From Glandiceps talaboti (Eukaryota; Hemichordata; Enteropneusta; Spengelidae): a stretch of 64,000 nt of DNA. This document shows positions 52,460 to 63,947 of the stretch, piece after piece (the stretch's first letter is position 1; the number at the start of each line of letters is the position of its first letter). Position numbers and translations under genes: made by a program. The notes under the pieces are model-generated. The model saw only the letters and a list, made by a program, of their open reading frames with translations. It did not search any database and was not told where the DNA came from. The stretch lies in NCBI RefSeq assembly GCF_964340395.1, contig NC_135570.1, forward strand, positions 3,976,322 to 4,040,321, read 5' to 3'.

Positions 52460-52685
52460 AAATGTGCACTTCGCCACTTGTCCAGTGCAAAGTGCCATAG
52501 TGTTGAAGCAGGAAAAAACCGAAGTACCCAGGGAAAACCTGCATTGTTTTGTCAAGTCAAACTGAGTATCGCCCTTTGTACACTACAGATCTAGGATATT
52601 CTTAATTATAGCCAGCCAGCACTAAGTGGGTTTGAACCAAGTCTGCAGTTAAGAGGGATACAAGCTTAGCCACCGACAACCTAAT
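52460..52685 (-). mobile_element. tRNA-headed SINE-like repeat
   Basis: On the minus strand the head carries an A-box-like TGGCTAAGCTTGTA (52672-52659) and a B-box GGTTCAAACCC (52638-52628), the internal RNA polymerase III promoter of tRNA-derived SINEs. Start-to-start spacing is about 34 nt, roughly 10 nt shorter than in a true tRNA, so it is not a functional tRNA. The body (on the plus strand AAAAAACCGAAGTACCCAGG, GAAAACC, GTCAAGTCAAACTGAGTATC) resembles a module I have seen in many marine invertebrate sequences, but the family name is not known to me. Confidence 0.5.
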
Positions 52686-54283
52686 GATAATGACAAATAT
52701 TTCTTAGAAAACTATTCCTTTATTTGTCAATTTTGTAACCATTTCGTAATTTTGGTGCAAAATTTATCATCAGTACATGTACCTAAAGAGTGAAGTTGTT
52801 TATTGATAGTCATTTCATTCTGTTGATAAATAATCGTTAGAAAAAAAAAATGTATAATGGACATTTACAAAAAGATTGGTAATTCTGATATATTCCATCA
52901 CTGTAAAACAAACAAGGGTTCTATAGGGCAGTTGTATACATGTACATGTAGTCGTATTTCTATCACAGCAACTATCAGACTCAAGAAAGCATGTATATGT
53001 AGGGGAACGTCACGCCATGAAATTTAGACATTTTTGTCAACTTTTGGTTCTTACATCACATATATTACATTATATTGCCAAGAAATGACAAAATAAAACT
53101 TAATTGTTTAATATCAATTGTCTTAGCACTTGTCCACTGTTGCCTCATGGGAGTTAACAGATGTGAATACTCACCATGAACCCTCACTGGACTTCTTTTG
53201 GTGACAAGCGTTTATACTTAAAGAACTATTCAGTATAAATAAAATATTATTATAAATATTATATACTAGATAAGAAATAAATATTATGTCTATTTATCTG
53301 TTGGTAATAAACACATAGGAGTCATGTATATGTATTGCTCATCTAATGCATATGCATGTCCACTGACTCCCATGAAGCAGCACTGGATTACTGCAAATAT
53401 AATCACAGAACAGTGAATGAGAAATAAGAATCAATGTAGTGTTTCTTGGTGATCACGTACAATTTATATGATGTGAAATCATGAAGGGACTCTCCAGAAT
53501 ACAAAATTTACGAAAATGCCGTTATTTCCTGGAGTGGAGTTCCCTGGCTTTTAAAAATATTATCTTTTAAATTCTATCACACTGTATTTGATGCTTTCAA
53601 CATTTATTTTTGAAAATTCTATGGCTGCATTTTATTGGGCATGTATCACAACATTTCCTGCTGTTAGTGTATTTTCTAAAATCCTACCTCAACATTCCAT
53701 GCTTACAACACATTTTTTTTTTTTTTTATAAAATTCAATCGGCATTTTCTGGTTTCAGCATGCATTTTTTTCTTCACAATTCTATCACTGCATTTCCCAT
53801 TTTCGGCATGTACAACACGTATATTCAATCCATCAGCTAGCTGTTTCCAGCAGAAATCAATATTCAATCAATGTCACGATAACTCATTATAATGGGCATT
53901 CTTATTGAGGGGTAATGGACATAATTAGACTATTACAGTAGCAGTGTAAAGCAAAAATTCACACAATTTCACAGCTCTAATTGGAGCCCTTATATAATTC
54001 AGAAATAGATGGTGTTCAATGGAAAACAACTTAGTAATGGTGGCATAGGATAGAACTAACTGATAAAGTGCACTCACAAAAGAAATAGTGATAAATTTAC
54101 TAGACCTTGTGTATGCAGCTATAAATACAACTGATTTCAGTGAGTCAATGCAGGGATTATACTACGCACAGTTTCGATAAATACCCTTATACTAGAAGGT
54201 TGAAGGGTAAATATTTCTTTCATTTATTATATGTATCTTTTCAATTTTGTAATAATACTTTTGAGTTGAGTGGTTGACAGACG
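52686..54283. other. Non-coding sequence
   Basis: No gene. A 16-T run lies at about 53713. Confidence 0.55.
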
Positions 54284-54367
54284 TATATATATATATGTAT
54301 GTATGTATGTGTGTATGTATGTATGTATGTATGTATGTATGTATGTATGTATGTGTGTGTGCGTGCG
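54284..54367. repeat. (TATG)n microsatellite
   Basis: TA then TATG then GTGC dinucleotide-type repeats, about 84 bp. Confidence 0.97.
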
Positions 54368-54600
54368 TAAAAATAAAATAAAATACATGTACAGATCCGA
54401 TACATGTAACATTTCAATATGGGATCATTTTTTTTCAGGATTGAAAATGTATTGAAGTAGTGAATCAAGTTTATTTTTTAAACATGGCTGCAAAAAAATG
54501 ACATCACTTCTACTAATTTAATTTTTTTAAATGATATATGTTATTAGAGTAAAATTTTTATAAACCTATACAGTACATGATGTCACTTTTTTGCAAAACT

Positions 54601-54740
54601 ACAGTGATATCAGATTTTACACTCAAAAGACAATGACATCACCAAATTTTACAGTCTAAATATGATGACATCACAAGATGATACATTCAAAATATGATGA
54701 CATCACCAGATTTTACATTCTAAATATGATGACATCACAA
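54601..54740. repeat. Tandem repeat carrying TGACATCA, about 35 bp x4
   Basis: Units: CAGATTTTACATTC, TAAATATGATGACATCAC. TGACATCA recurs in each; further isolated copies lie near 54500, 54856 and 54948. Confidence 0.85.
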
Positions 54741-55834
54741 CAAAAGTTAATTTCATCAATCAACAGTACACTAACTATCAGAGACTTTTCAATTACTGAC
54801 AGACATCTTCATCTGGGAATGAGGACATGACCCAAAAAAGGTCACGACCTCGTGATGACATCACCAGATTCAGTGGTAATCATCATAACTGGATATATAT
54901 GGAGCTACAATGAAATATTACTTCATCACTTTTACTGTCACCGCTACATGACATCATTTTTTTTGTAGAAACTAGGGTAAGTTCAGCTTCCAAGAATAGA
55001 ATGAAAGCTGTTGTTAATATTTTAATGATTCTATTAATAATTTCAACTACTTCAACATGTACAAGACTTCGATCCACTCACATTAACACAGAAGAATTTA
55101 CACTCCTAGTTTTCATAATTCCTAAACAATTTTACAACACTTTTTTTATCAAATTCATCATTTGTCATTTACTCTATCTTGGTGTACGCCTGATTTCATA
55201 CAACCCTATTTTCTGATTAACTGCATATTCTAATATATTGGAATGATACTCAGTTCACTGGCACTGCCGCAATAACTTTTGTAAATTTTCCATACACTGC
55301 TGTTTTCTTACCTTCTGGTAGTCCTTGTAACTTTGGTGGGAGTAGATGTCATGACTTGAGTCAGGGTTTTTGATGACAATTACAAATGCATGTGTAAGCA
55401 CTAAGTTTTAATTAGTGATCGACACAAAACTATACTCATATAACAGGTACATGTAAATTGCAGATAAGGATTCTAAATTGGGAAATTCATCCATTTTTAC
55501 CTCTACACACACACGTAGTAGCATTTTAGTCTATACTGTGGTTGAAATTTGATCAATCTATTTTGATCAAAATGGGGCACTGCATCAAACATATTTAGTA
55601 TTACAATTTACAGCCAAAAGTTTCAGTGAAAAAAAAAAAATTGTCTCACAATTAGTAACAGAGATATAGAAAAAAGAACAAAACAATAACTATAATTATG
55701 TAATCCTTATGACTACACTGATACATTGTAACGTGAAAACCAAGGATTGAATCCTGGGTCTTTAAAGCTTAGATAATAAATATATATTTGATATCTAAAA
55801 TTGTTATTCTAGGATACAAATATGGCACTATATC
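54741..55834. other. Non-coding sequence
   Basis: No gene. One more TGATGACATCACCAGATT lies at about 54852. Confidence 0.5.
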
Positions 55835-56007
55835 TATAGTAACTGAACATATACATGTATAGCCCAGTGGTTGGGTTCTTTAGTAACTGAACATATACAT
55901 GTATAGCCCAGTAGCTGGATTCTATAGTAACTGAACATACATAGCCCAGTGGATGGGTTCTATAGTAACTGAACATTATACATGTATAGCCCAGTGGTGG
56001 GGTTCTT
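55835..56007. repeat. Tandem repeat, about 45-50 bp x4
   Basis: Units: TAGTAACTGAACATATACAT, GTATAGCCCAGTGGTTGGG, TTCT, with small indels. Confidence 0.95.
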
Positions 56008-56841
56008 GACATGTACACAACATGTAAAGCTTGCAATTGCTACTATTTTGTAGCATACATTTAGTTTCAGTTCTCTGTCTGAAAGTTAATATCGGACAAA
56101 AAAACATCCATAAAAATGAATAGTAATGTACACCTGCATGTTTAGATTTTTTGTCACTGCGGAAGAATTAAACGATTCACACATATAGCAAACAGATATC
56201 AGAGTTTGTACTGAATAACTGTCTGGGCTTTCACTTGTTAAGGTTCAATGCATCTGTATCTGGTAGAGACAGGGATACAGAGTTTCATTGTACAAAGTGA
56301 CATAATTTTGACAATGTTCTCGCGGTCAAATAACATTCATAATAATTTTCATGATTAGCATACAGTAGTTATAAATTGGTTTTAATTTTTTTCAACGTCA
56401 AATCTGTTACAGATATTTTGTTTGTTGAAGGATTGTCCAATTATTAATAGCTATCTGTAGAAGAACTCTGTTGCTAAAAAAAATATACCAAGTGCAATGA
56501 ATTGATGTACAGTTTGTTTAGAATAAAACTGAATAACTCAGCAAGTGTGTTATTCAATAACAGGTAAAGGTCATGCTAGTAACATGTATGAAGAACGACA
56601 ATCATCATATCCAGCAGTTCTTTTGCATGTTACACAGGATATCTAACAGACTTGATAAATTTTCATATTGGGAAAGGAACCCTGGAAAACAGCCTAGGGA
56701 ACCCCGATTGATTTCACTTACCTATTGTCCTTAACAGAAACACTATCAAGGAAGATAATATGGATCTTAAGAATCTCAGAGGAGCATACATTTCGCTATT
56801 CTGATGATATAGCACTTAACACACCACTCTTCATAATAGAA
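56008..56841. other. Non-coding sequence
   Basis: Nothing recognisable. Confidence 0.55.
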
Positions 56842-56960
56842 TATTCCCACCAAAATCTTTGTCATTTTGTGATTTTTTTTATTTTCCCACCAAAATTTTT
56901 GTCATTTTGTGACTTTTTTATTTTCCCGCCAAAAATGTTGTCTTTTTGTGATTTTTTGAC
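56842..56960. repeat. Tandem repeat, about 43 bp x3, with an E2F-type site in the last unit
   Basis: Units: TTTTCCCACCAAAATTTTTG, TCATTTTGTGATTTTTT. In the third unit the CCCACC has become TTTCCCGCCAAAA (56922-56934), which matches the E2F/DP consensus TTTSSCGC. The plus-strand frame through it (118 codons) is not a gene. Confidence 0.85.
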
Positions 56961-57468
56961 AGATCATGACACTACTTTCCACCACAATCATAGAAATATT
57001 GATTCCATTGCACAATTTTGTTATTATATTTATTTATTTTTCATTAAAACAAATCATACTATTTCTGTCGACATGGGTTAAACACTTACTATGGCTGTAC
57101 TGAGATTGACAATAAGTAATACACAGGTAGAACACTACGTTAGGGTCATTGCAACACTCAATGGGAAACCATGAAACGCTTCATTAATCACTAAAATTAT
57201 CGCAATTTAACAGCATTATAAAGCTCATATAATAGAAAATGTAACAAAAGCTCCAACGTTGATGACGATAACAAATCTATCCACTGTACATTAACGTGCC
57301 ACGAGAAAATATTTTCAAATCTAAAGAAAAATCTAATGGCAGAATCCTATCAAGAAAGTACAGGAAGCAATGCATTTGTCAAAAAGTATATTATGAAATT
57401 ATAAAATTTTAGTTGTACTTTCACACCATACAGCTCATATATTAATGATATTGTGATTATACATACAT

Positions 57469-57688
57469 ATGCAAATTTGTAAATTAATATGCAAATATGC
57501 AAATTAATGTGTAAATATGCAAATTCCAAGCATATGTATATGTATTACAAAAAATGGTGGTCTTCTAATAGACATGTATTAAGAATACAATCTGTTAAAT
57601 AAACCTGATTGTTGTGACTGCAGATTAAAGAAACGCATCAGGAGATTTGGGGGGGAAGAGTACATTATATGCAAATCAGTATGCAAAT
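57469..57688. promoter_or_regulatory. Cluster of six POU octamers
   Basis: ATGCAAAT occurs perfectly at 57469, 57489, 57497, 57517, 57669 and 57681, four of them within 56 bp and several followed by TAAT-type homeodomain cores (AAATTAAT). The first four are partly tandem (period about 20-28 bp) and may be a small repeat. Binding by POU-domain factors is an inference. Confidence 0.4.
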
Positions 57689-58860
57689 TAGCTGCTATCC
57701 TTGCCATAAATCCTGTGGCAAGTGATAGTTGAGTTACTTAACAGATACTGGCAAATCGTGACTGCACACAGACCTTACAAATAATGACAACACAAACTAA
57801 ATGTATCAATACATACCCCAACCTGTATAGGCACAAGCAAATCACTATTTCCAAGAAATTCTACAAATTAGGCGGGAAAAAATGGGTTTTGTTTTAGCAC
57901 AATGACTATGCATGTTAGACTTAGTTAGTACCATAATACACATACATGCAAGTGTGCCATATGCAATCCTTTTTCAGTGATTCACAATTTTGTCTGAGCG
58001 GACGACATAGTTTTGAAAATGAAATCATGACTATAACATATCCAGAAAAATATCATATATTGCAAAATAATCAAATGATTTTTGAAAATATTGGATCATA
58101 AATTCTGATTATTTAACATCCAAATGAAATAATGATACAAAATATATTACTGTGCCAGATATCTGTCTAATATTGGATTCCCAAATTTAGCACAAATTTT
58201 GATATTTTATATTAATGAATAAATTATATAGATATGATATAAGTTGGTTGGACCAAACAAAACAAATTAATCTATGTGGTTGATTTTTGTACCAAACTGA
58301 TAAAATATGAGTCTTCAAACCACAAGGTTGCAATTTCTGGATGATTTAGGAGATTATGGTCCGGCTAGATAGATTGGTATTTTGTTAATCTAATTACTAA
58401 CATTAATACAAATTGATGACAACAAACGAACATAATATTTGTATCATGGTCTCTGATTCAGCTCAAAGGGTTCAAGCATGATGATGCAATCAGTGGATGT
58501 TACAGATTTTGCATAATTAGGTGACAGCCGAGTCTTCATGCCAGTGCTGTTTTCATTTCACTATGATGTTAGTCAGAGAAAGTCATACAATATTATCAAT
58601 TGGATAATAAAGCTTTTAGCCAGACAATAGCAGGGATGGAAATTCACAAGACTTGTCATTTGGGGGTGTTCCAAGGGTGATAGACGTAGACACACGGCTG
58701 TCAAGCTTTCATCTTTACTATTTCAGCTGACAAGATAAACATCGACGCCCACGTACAAGGACTTGATCAAAATCTCTCCTGTATTCCACATTCAATCAAA
58801 TGAAGCTTTCATTCCCTGGATCAGGGCAATCCAACTCACACATCACACATCTTCTCTCTT
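57689..58860. other. Non-coding sequence
   Basis: A second E2F-type site (GGCGGGAAAA, the complement of TTTTCCCGCC) lies at 57871-57880. No gene. Confidence 0.5.
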
Positions 58861-58875
58861 GGTTGCTTGGCAACC
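58861..58875. promoter_or_regulatory. X-box-like RFX motif
   Basis: GGTTGC-TTG-GCAACC is a perfect inverted repeat of the RFX half-site. It sits in a roughly 300-bp stretch (58680-58990) with higher complexity and GC than its surroundings. Confidence 0.3.
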
Positions 58876-59599
58876 AGTGACAGGGATAAGAAAGAGAGTG
58901 TCCAAAATGACTTGGATGCATCTCATCAATATGCCTTTTCAACCTATAATTCACTTTCTCCCTGCATGCAAATTTTGCTAGTGACACCTCGTGTCGATTT
59001 GCCCACTGTGATGTAGAGAGAGATCTGTCACCTTTTTACTTGTCTTCAAATTTTGCACCTTTCTTAAGACTTTCCTCATTTTTTCCTCACATCACATGAC
59101 AACATTCTACTTTTGACATTTTCACTGTTTCTCATCAATCTTTTCCAATTTCATCTACGAACATAAAAATCACTCTTACCCTAATAATTTTCACAAAGAA
59201 ATCATAAATTTACAGAAAATACGACATTAATGAAAAAAGATAAACAATTTTCCTTCATCCTTATGGTACAAAAAATATATACAACAGAATATAATCATTC
59301 TAGTATATTCTATCAATATTTGTTTTCATTACGAGAATTTCAAAATAATGTCATTTGGAAGTTTAAAAAAATTCTGTCCCATTTTTTGTGTTTTAACCTA
59401 CGAGTGTACAATAGTTATTCCAATATAAATGTCTAAAAGAACTCTAACTTTCTTTCAGTGATGTTTTTATCTGAAAAGATTTCTTGCAAAAGTTTTAACT
59501 GAAAATTATTTTTTCAGATGTTGGTATTATAAACAAATATATACTTTATACCTTTCCTCAATGAATTTACATATTATAACTTTGCCAATATGTCACAAG
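58876..59599. other. Non-coding sequence
   Basis: Pyrimidine-rich up to 59200, otherwise plain. Nothing supported. Confidence 0.55.
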
Positions 59600-60000
59600 A
59601 TGTTGACAAAGGTTAGGGACAATCATACAGTGTTACACAAGCTCATAGGAGGGATGGGGGTCTGACGTCAATGCGATTGCTGAACTTTCGCACTTCTAAC
59701 CAAATTTTTAAAACTTTCACGCTTTCAATTATAACAAGTTCTGTATTTACCACTGAGATGTTCATAATGTGATTAAAATTGACTTCTAATGTGATATACA
59801 GTGCTGGGTTTCAGGTAGTAGTTGAAGTGTTTTCCATCATGTTTTTATATTGCATAGATTGTAGATTGACATGACCGCTACAATTTTCATCATGTTTTAT
59901 ATCATATATGAACGTGTTGATGTTACATTTGTGAGTATCCGTTTAGGAGGTTTTTCCTAAACGATCGAAGACATTCTGTGATCCTTCCTTGGGGTCCCTA
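59600..60000 (+). repeat. Dispersed repeat family F5, copy B
   Basis: Inverse-orientation partner of 6390-6870. It includes a local hairpin CGTTTAGGA-GGTTTT-TCCTAAACG at about 59939-59964. It may extend further right (a GCACAAGCTCTGTATA word recurs at about 60155). Confidence 0.7.
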
Positions 60001-61249
60001 CCTGAACCTATACATAAATAAAATCTCAGCATCATGGCACAGTATTTCGATCATCATATAAAACAAATATTTCATCAGCTATTTCATTGTTCATGGCTGC
60101 ATATTGTGCTATTGTGTCCATAACTAGGTGTTACAATGTAAACAACAGTGTCCTGCACAAGCTCTGTATACGTGTACATGTCATGCTAATACCAGACTAA
60201 CTCAATGATTCCTGTGCAGTACTGTACTGTATGTATATCACATTTTATATGTGTGCATGCAAATGTGTACACACGTGCATGTGTGCACATATGTACAATC
60301 CCCGGTTAGATGTTTAAATTTTCCTGGAAACCTTATATTTGTCTCTGTAATTTTAAACTGTGCAATCTTTAAAACCAAGATTCAGTGTTTATAAACTCTT
60401 TATTTCAATTTCAGCTGCTTCATGGAAATACCAAACCCATCTTTGTTGTTCCACAAAATTGTCTGCAAGTCTGCAAACACTGCCTGTCTGCAAACATTGC
60501 AACTAAGTTACATGAGTTACAGGTCTATAGTTCTTGTCAGTTCATTATTGCTTATCAGTTAAGGTCAAAGGTCACCAAATTGTACTGTCAGAAATGAACA
60601 TATTATCCATAAATCTCACCTGTCTCATACTATTACATTACATATGAACTACTTAAAAACTCTATCAACGAAATACAAACAAATGGGTAACATTCTAAGA
60701 GGAGTACTGAATATCTCTCTTTCCCCGTGGCTGATTTTAATCCAAAACATTGTAGGTTTTCAAATGTTGGGTGGAAAGATGGACTGACTTTCAATGTTTT
60801 CAACTTTTGAACGAGATCAAGTTGTCTCAAACATATTCTTTTTATAGACCACAACTGCCTTTTATTTTGGAAAGTTTTGAGGAAAGATAGTTTTTCAAGT
60901 GTCACATTTTCTATGTTCTAATTTTTTGATTAACAATTTTTGTCTTAGGAGATATTTTTGTGTAAATATGGACAACAACTTTGCTATTTATTCTATACAT
61001 GGTCTATTTGCAACATTTGCATCTTTCAATCCATGTTAGTTTTTTTACAGAAAATCTTGCCAAGAAAATGGAAGCATACTTATTTTTTTTCTGCCATTAT
61101 ATTCGGTCTTTCTACATTTGTTACCAGTAACATACAGAATGTGCCTCAGAAATAAACTCTTCAAACCTTTGATGTTACTTTGTTCAAGAAAACTCATTCT
61201 CAGTTAAAATCTAGAAAAAAAAGTCATTGAACAAACTTTTTAAATGTAG
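60001..61249. other. Non-coding sequence
   Basis: A TGTGCATG-rich alternating purine-pyrimidine stretch lies at 60250-60295. No gene; the small frames at 60385-60597 and 60633-60905 show no domain. Confidence 0.5.
60562..60574 (+). promoter_or_regulatory. Perfect DR1 nuclear-receptor site
   Basis: AGGTCA-A-AGGTCA, exact DR1. Motif match only. Confidence 0.4.
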
Positions 61250-61510
61250 ATCAAAATGACATCAAAATTTAGTCATTTTAGAATCCAATATGGCTGCCAA
61301 ATCCAATATGGCCACCAAATCCAATATGGCCACCGAATTACTGTGATAACTCTATGGGAAAATAAATGATTAATGGTTTCTACGAAAACAAAATTGTGAT
61401 CCCTCAAATTTCTTTTATTATTTAAACAGACCAGGAACAAAATTCATCTGGCAAAGTTTAATGAGAATAGAAGAACTCAGATTTTCAAATAAATTTGTTA
61501 CTGAGGCACA
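61250..61510 (-). repeat. Dispersed repeat family F2, copy 4, with an 18-bp tandem expansion
   Basis: Starts with AGTCATTTTAGAATCCAATA. The core AATCCAATATGGCCACCA is tandemly repeated three times with an 18-bp period (61282, 61300, 61318). It then continues with CTCTATGGGAAAATAAATGA, CTCAAATTTCTTTTATTATT, GACCAGGAACAAAATTCATC and ACTGAGGCACAC. Confidence 0.75.
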
Positions 61511-63299
61511 CTCTACGTTAAATATATGTTATTACATTTCCTTAGTTTTCATTACAATATTAAATTTTGGCAGTTGGAAATTCATCAAACCTATACATGA
61601 AAATGAATGAATCTACTGGCCATTGATGGCACTGTGTACACAGGATTGATGTCCATGAGTAAACAGTCATGAAAGAGGTACTTTGTACAAACCATTTGCT
61701 GTACTTACAAAGTCACAAAATTGCATATCATACCCTTGCTGTGTGGGATGTGGTCAAATGGGTGATAAATTACATGTATGTTTCAGTGAATATACCAACT
61801 TAAGTTGAAAAGAAAAAGACAATTATAGAAAAAATATTGTCAGCTGTAGCTACAGTAGCCGCAAGTAACATAGCTTTGAAAGTAAACAAACAAAAACACT
61901 GGCCTACAAAGGTGACAACAGGGCAATTCAATACAGATTAATGACACCACACAAAAACTAAGTATTGATTTTTCTTTGCTTTTTTAAACAGACAAGGTCA
62001 ATTTGCGGTGACAATAACATTAAAACTTTTTTGCACCTTGACTCAGACATGAGAAAAATGTACTGTAGTCCAGTATAATTTAGTTGTTTACCCAGTAAGG
62101 TGGCCTTTCTGGCCCTTTGGAACGCTCATGAGCGTTATAACCCGCCCACAGAAAAAACTACCTGGTGAAAGAATGTGGTTTGTCTCTGCTGTTGTGTTAG
62201 GCTTTTTACATGGTAATTGTACTTTGCTACAGAGCAGTCTATTCTTCAGGTGAACTAGTTTCACGCTCGTATTGTTATATAGTTTCTTGTACAATACTTT
62301 AGACATTTTTATTGTCTATTTTGATCTCTATGAGGTCCTTAACTACCAATTACATCAACTTCAACACACCTTTAACAACATTCAAATTCTTTAATACGTA
62401 AAAAAAAACAAAAAAAACCCACACCATTTCAAATTTGTATTCTTTTTATCTGAACCAAATCAAAGGTTCATATACATGATAATATTATCAACACTCACGA
62501 CACACTTCAAACTTTGGCTATATATATATTATAGATCAACATACTCGTTCACAAGGTTGATAAAAACTTAGTACCTATGTGAGAACAAAAAGAGATTTAG
62601 CCATAACCTCATTTCAAATTGTACTTAAAATGTGCTATTTCAAAATGAAAGCTTAGTGGCAGAGGGCTTAAAGAGATTATTGTGTATAAGCTCTATAATT
62701 AAAAACCTGAGTGTATGTTTTGTTATGCTCCTCAGCTTTCTAGATTTTTGTTCGATGAAAATCGAACTGAAGGGCATACATAAAGTTTATAAGAATGATG
62801 GCCTATTGAAGTGGGTTGGGTTTGTTTGTTAGAGCAGCTCTAAATCTGGACTACATACCATTTCTCACACTATCTCAGGTTGTACAAACATCAAAGTTTG
62901 ATAAGGAGTAAGACCCTAGGCAAATAGGGGAGTTTTTTAAGGACACCCACACCATGCTACAAACTCACAGTCAATGACCAAGTAACCCCTGCAACTTCTT
63001 TAATGGTTTCTGCTTTTATCAATAGACAATTCTTTCTGAAGATTAGATAATATATCTAAATGACTTTCTTAACACTTCACACGCTTCAAAAGGTGTTGAT
63101 TGAATAGGGGAAAACAGTGCCAATAAGTTTTTTAAAACTTCACGATGAATGAACAATTATTCTAGCCACCCTCCCTAATTAGCAAGTCGCAAGTGCTTAT
63201 TAGATAAACTGATGTTTGGATGGGTGCTATCACAACTTGAGCTACATAATGCATTCAACTCCCTTATAACGGCTTATAAACACCTGAATGTGTTCAAGC
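61511..63299. other. Non-coding sequence
   Basis: No supported gene. A perfect 16-bp palindrome AACGCTCATGAGCGTT (62121-62136) sits in a GC-richer patch (62095-62155). Confidence 0.5.
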
Positions 63300-63676
63300 A
63301 ACCCGACACCACAAAACAGTATGTTTATGGCTAGCAGAAGCCATATCACCTTCGTCGAGGTTTTTGTCTATGGGACCATACGAGTCAGTTACCGGGCGCA
63401 GATGATTTACTAGTTAGCACAGCGGTGAACATGCAATATTCAGAGCTAAGGTCAATGTTAATCTGAACACGCGTTTAGCATAGTATCACTACACTACTTG
63501 TAATATATTTATTTGTTTTTCGGAAATACTTAAAGTCTATTAAAACAAGATCGATGGGTGTCAATCGATTTGGTGTACTGACGCCATCGGCTGTCACGGC
63601 CATTGCTCAGCGTGCATTCAAAACGCCCTGGATCAATACACCGTGTCACCGAACTCGTTAAGACACACTCACGTAC

Positions 63677-63731
63677 CTTCCATGCTCACGGACGGTGAGC
63701 AGTTTATGACCTTGTTGCTAATATATATATA
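63677..63731 (-). promoter_or_regulatory. Possible minus-strand core promoter and first exon
   Basis: Reading leftward: TATATATATA (63731-63721), an initiator-like CTCACC with the A at 63696 (about 31-35 bp away), then ATGGAAG (63683-63677) directly followed by a good splice donor, GTACGTGAGT. Either GTACGT or the inner GTGAGT could be used. If real, a gene would start here and its first intron would run into this window. The signals are short and could be chance. Confidence 0.18.
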
Positions 63732-63947
63732 GGTTTTAATATAACCAAATGAACTGACTGTACACACCTGTTCCAAACAAGTGTCGATCCCTGCCCTTTT
63801 GAATTGCTGAGATTCGTTATGGTTGCCAAACTTGTGAATGAACCGCTATATATTATTTCAGGTGCTAAAGTGTTACAGGTGGAAGCTTTCACAACGTGAA
63901 TGTCTTTCACCCATTATATGTGTTGTTCCACAAGGAGGCTTTAATAC

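Noticed and set aside
56725-57081. 118-codon plus frame with repeated PPKFLSFCDFF
   Set aside because: The repetition comes from the 43-bp tandem repeat (43 is not a multiple of three, so the frame survives only by indels). No known domain.
62088-62306. Minus-strand frame covering the GC-richer patch with the AACGCTCATGAGCGTT palindrome
   Set aside because: No domain or splice support; the patch alone is not enough to call an exon.
63840-63945. Plus-strand internal exon after TATTATTTCAG at about 63862
   Set aside because: The acceptor-like string is reasonable, but the three frames behind it close within about 30 codons and no donor or domain supports an exon.
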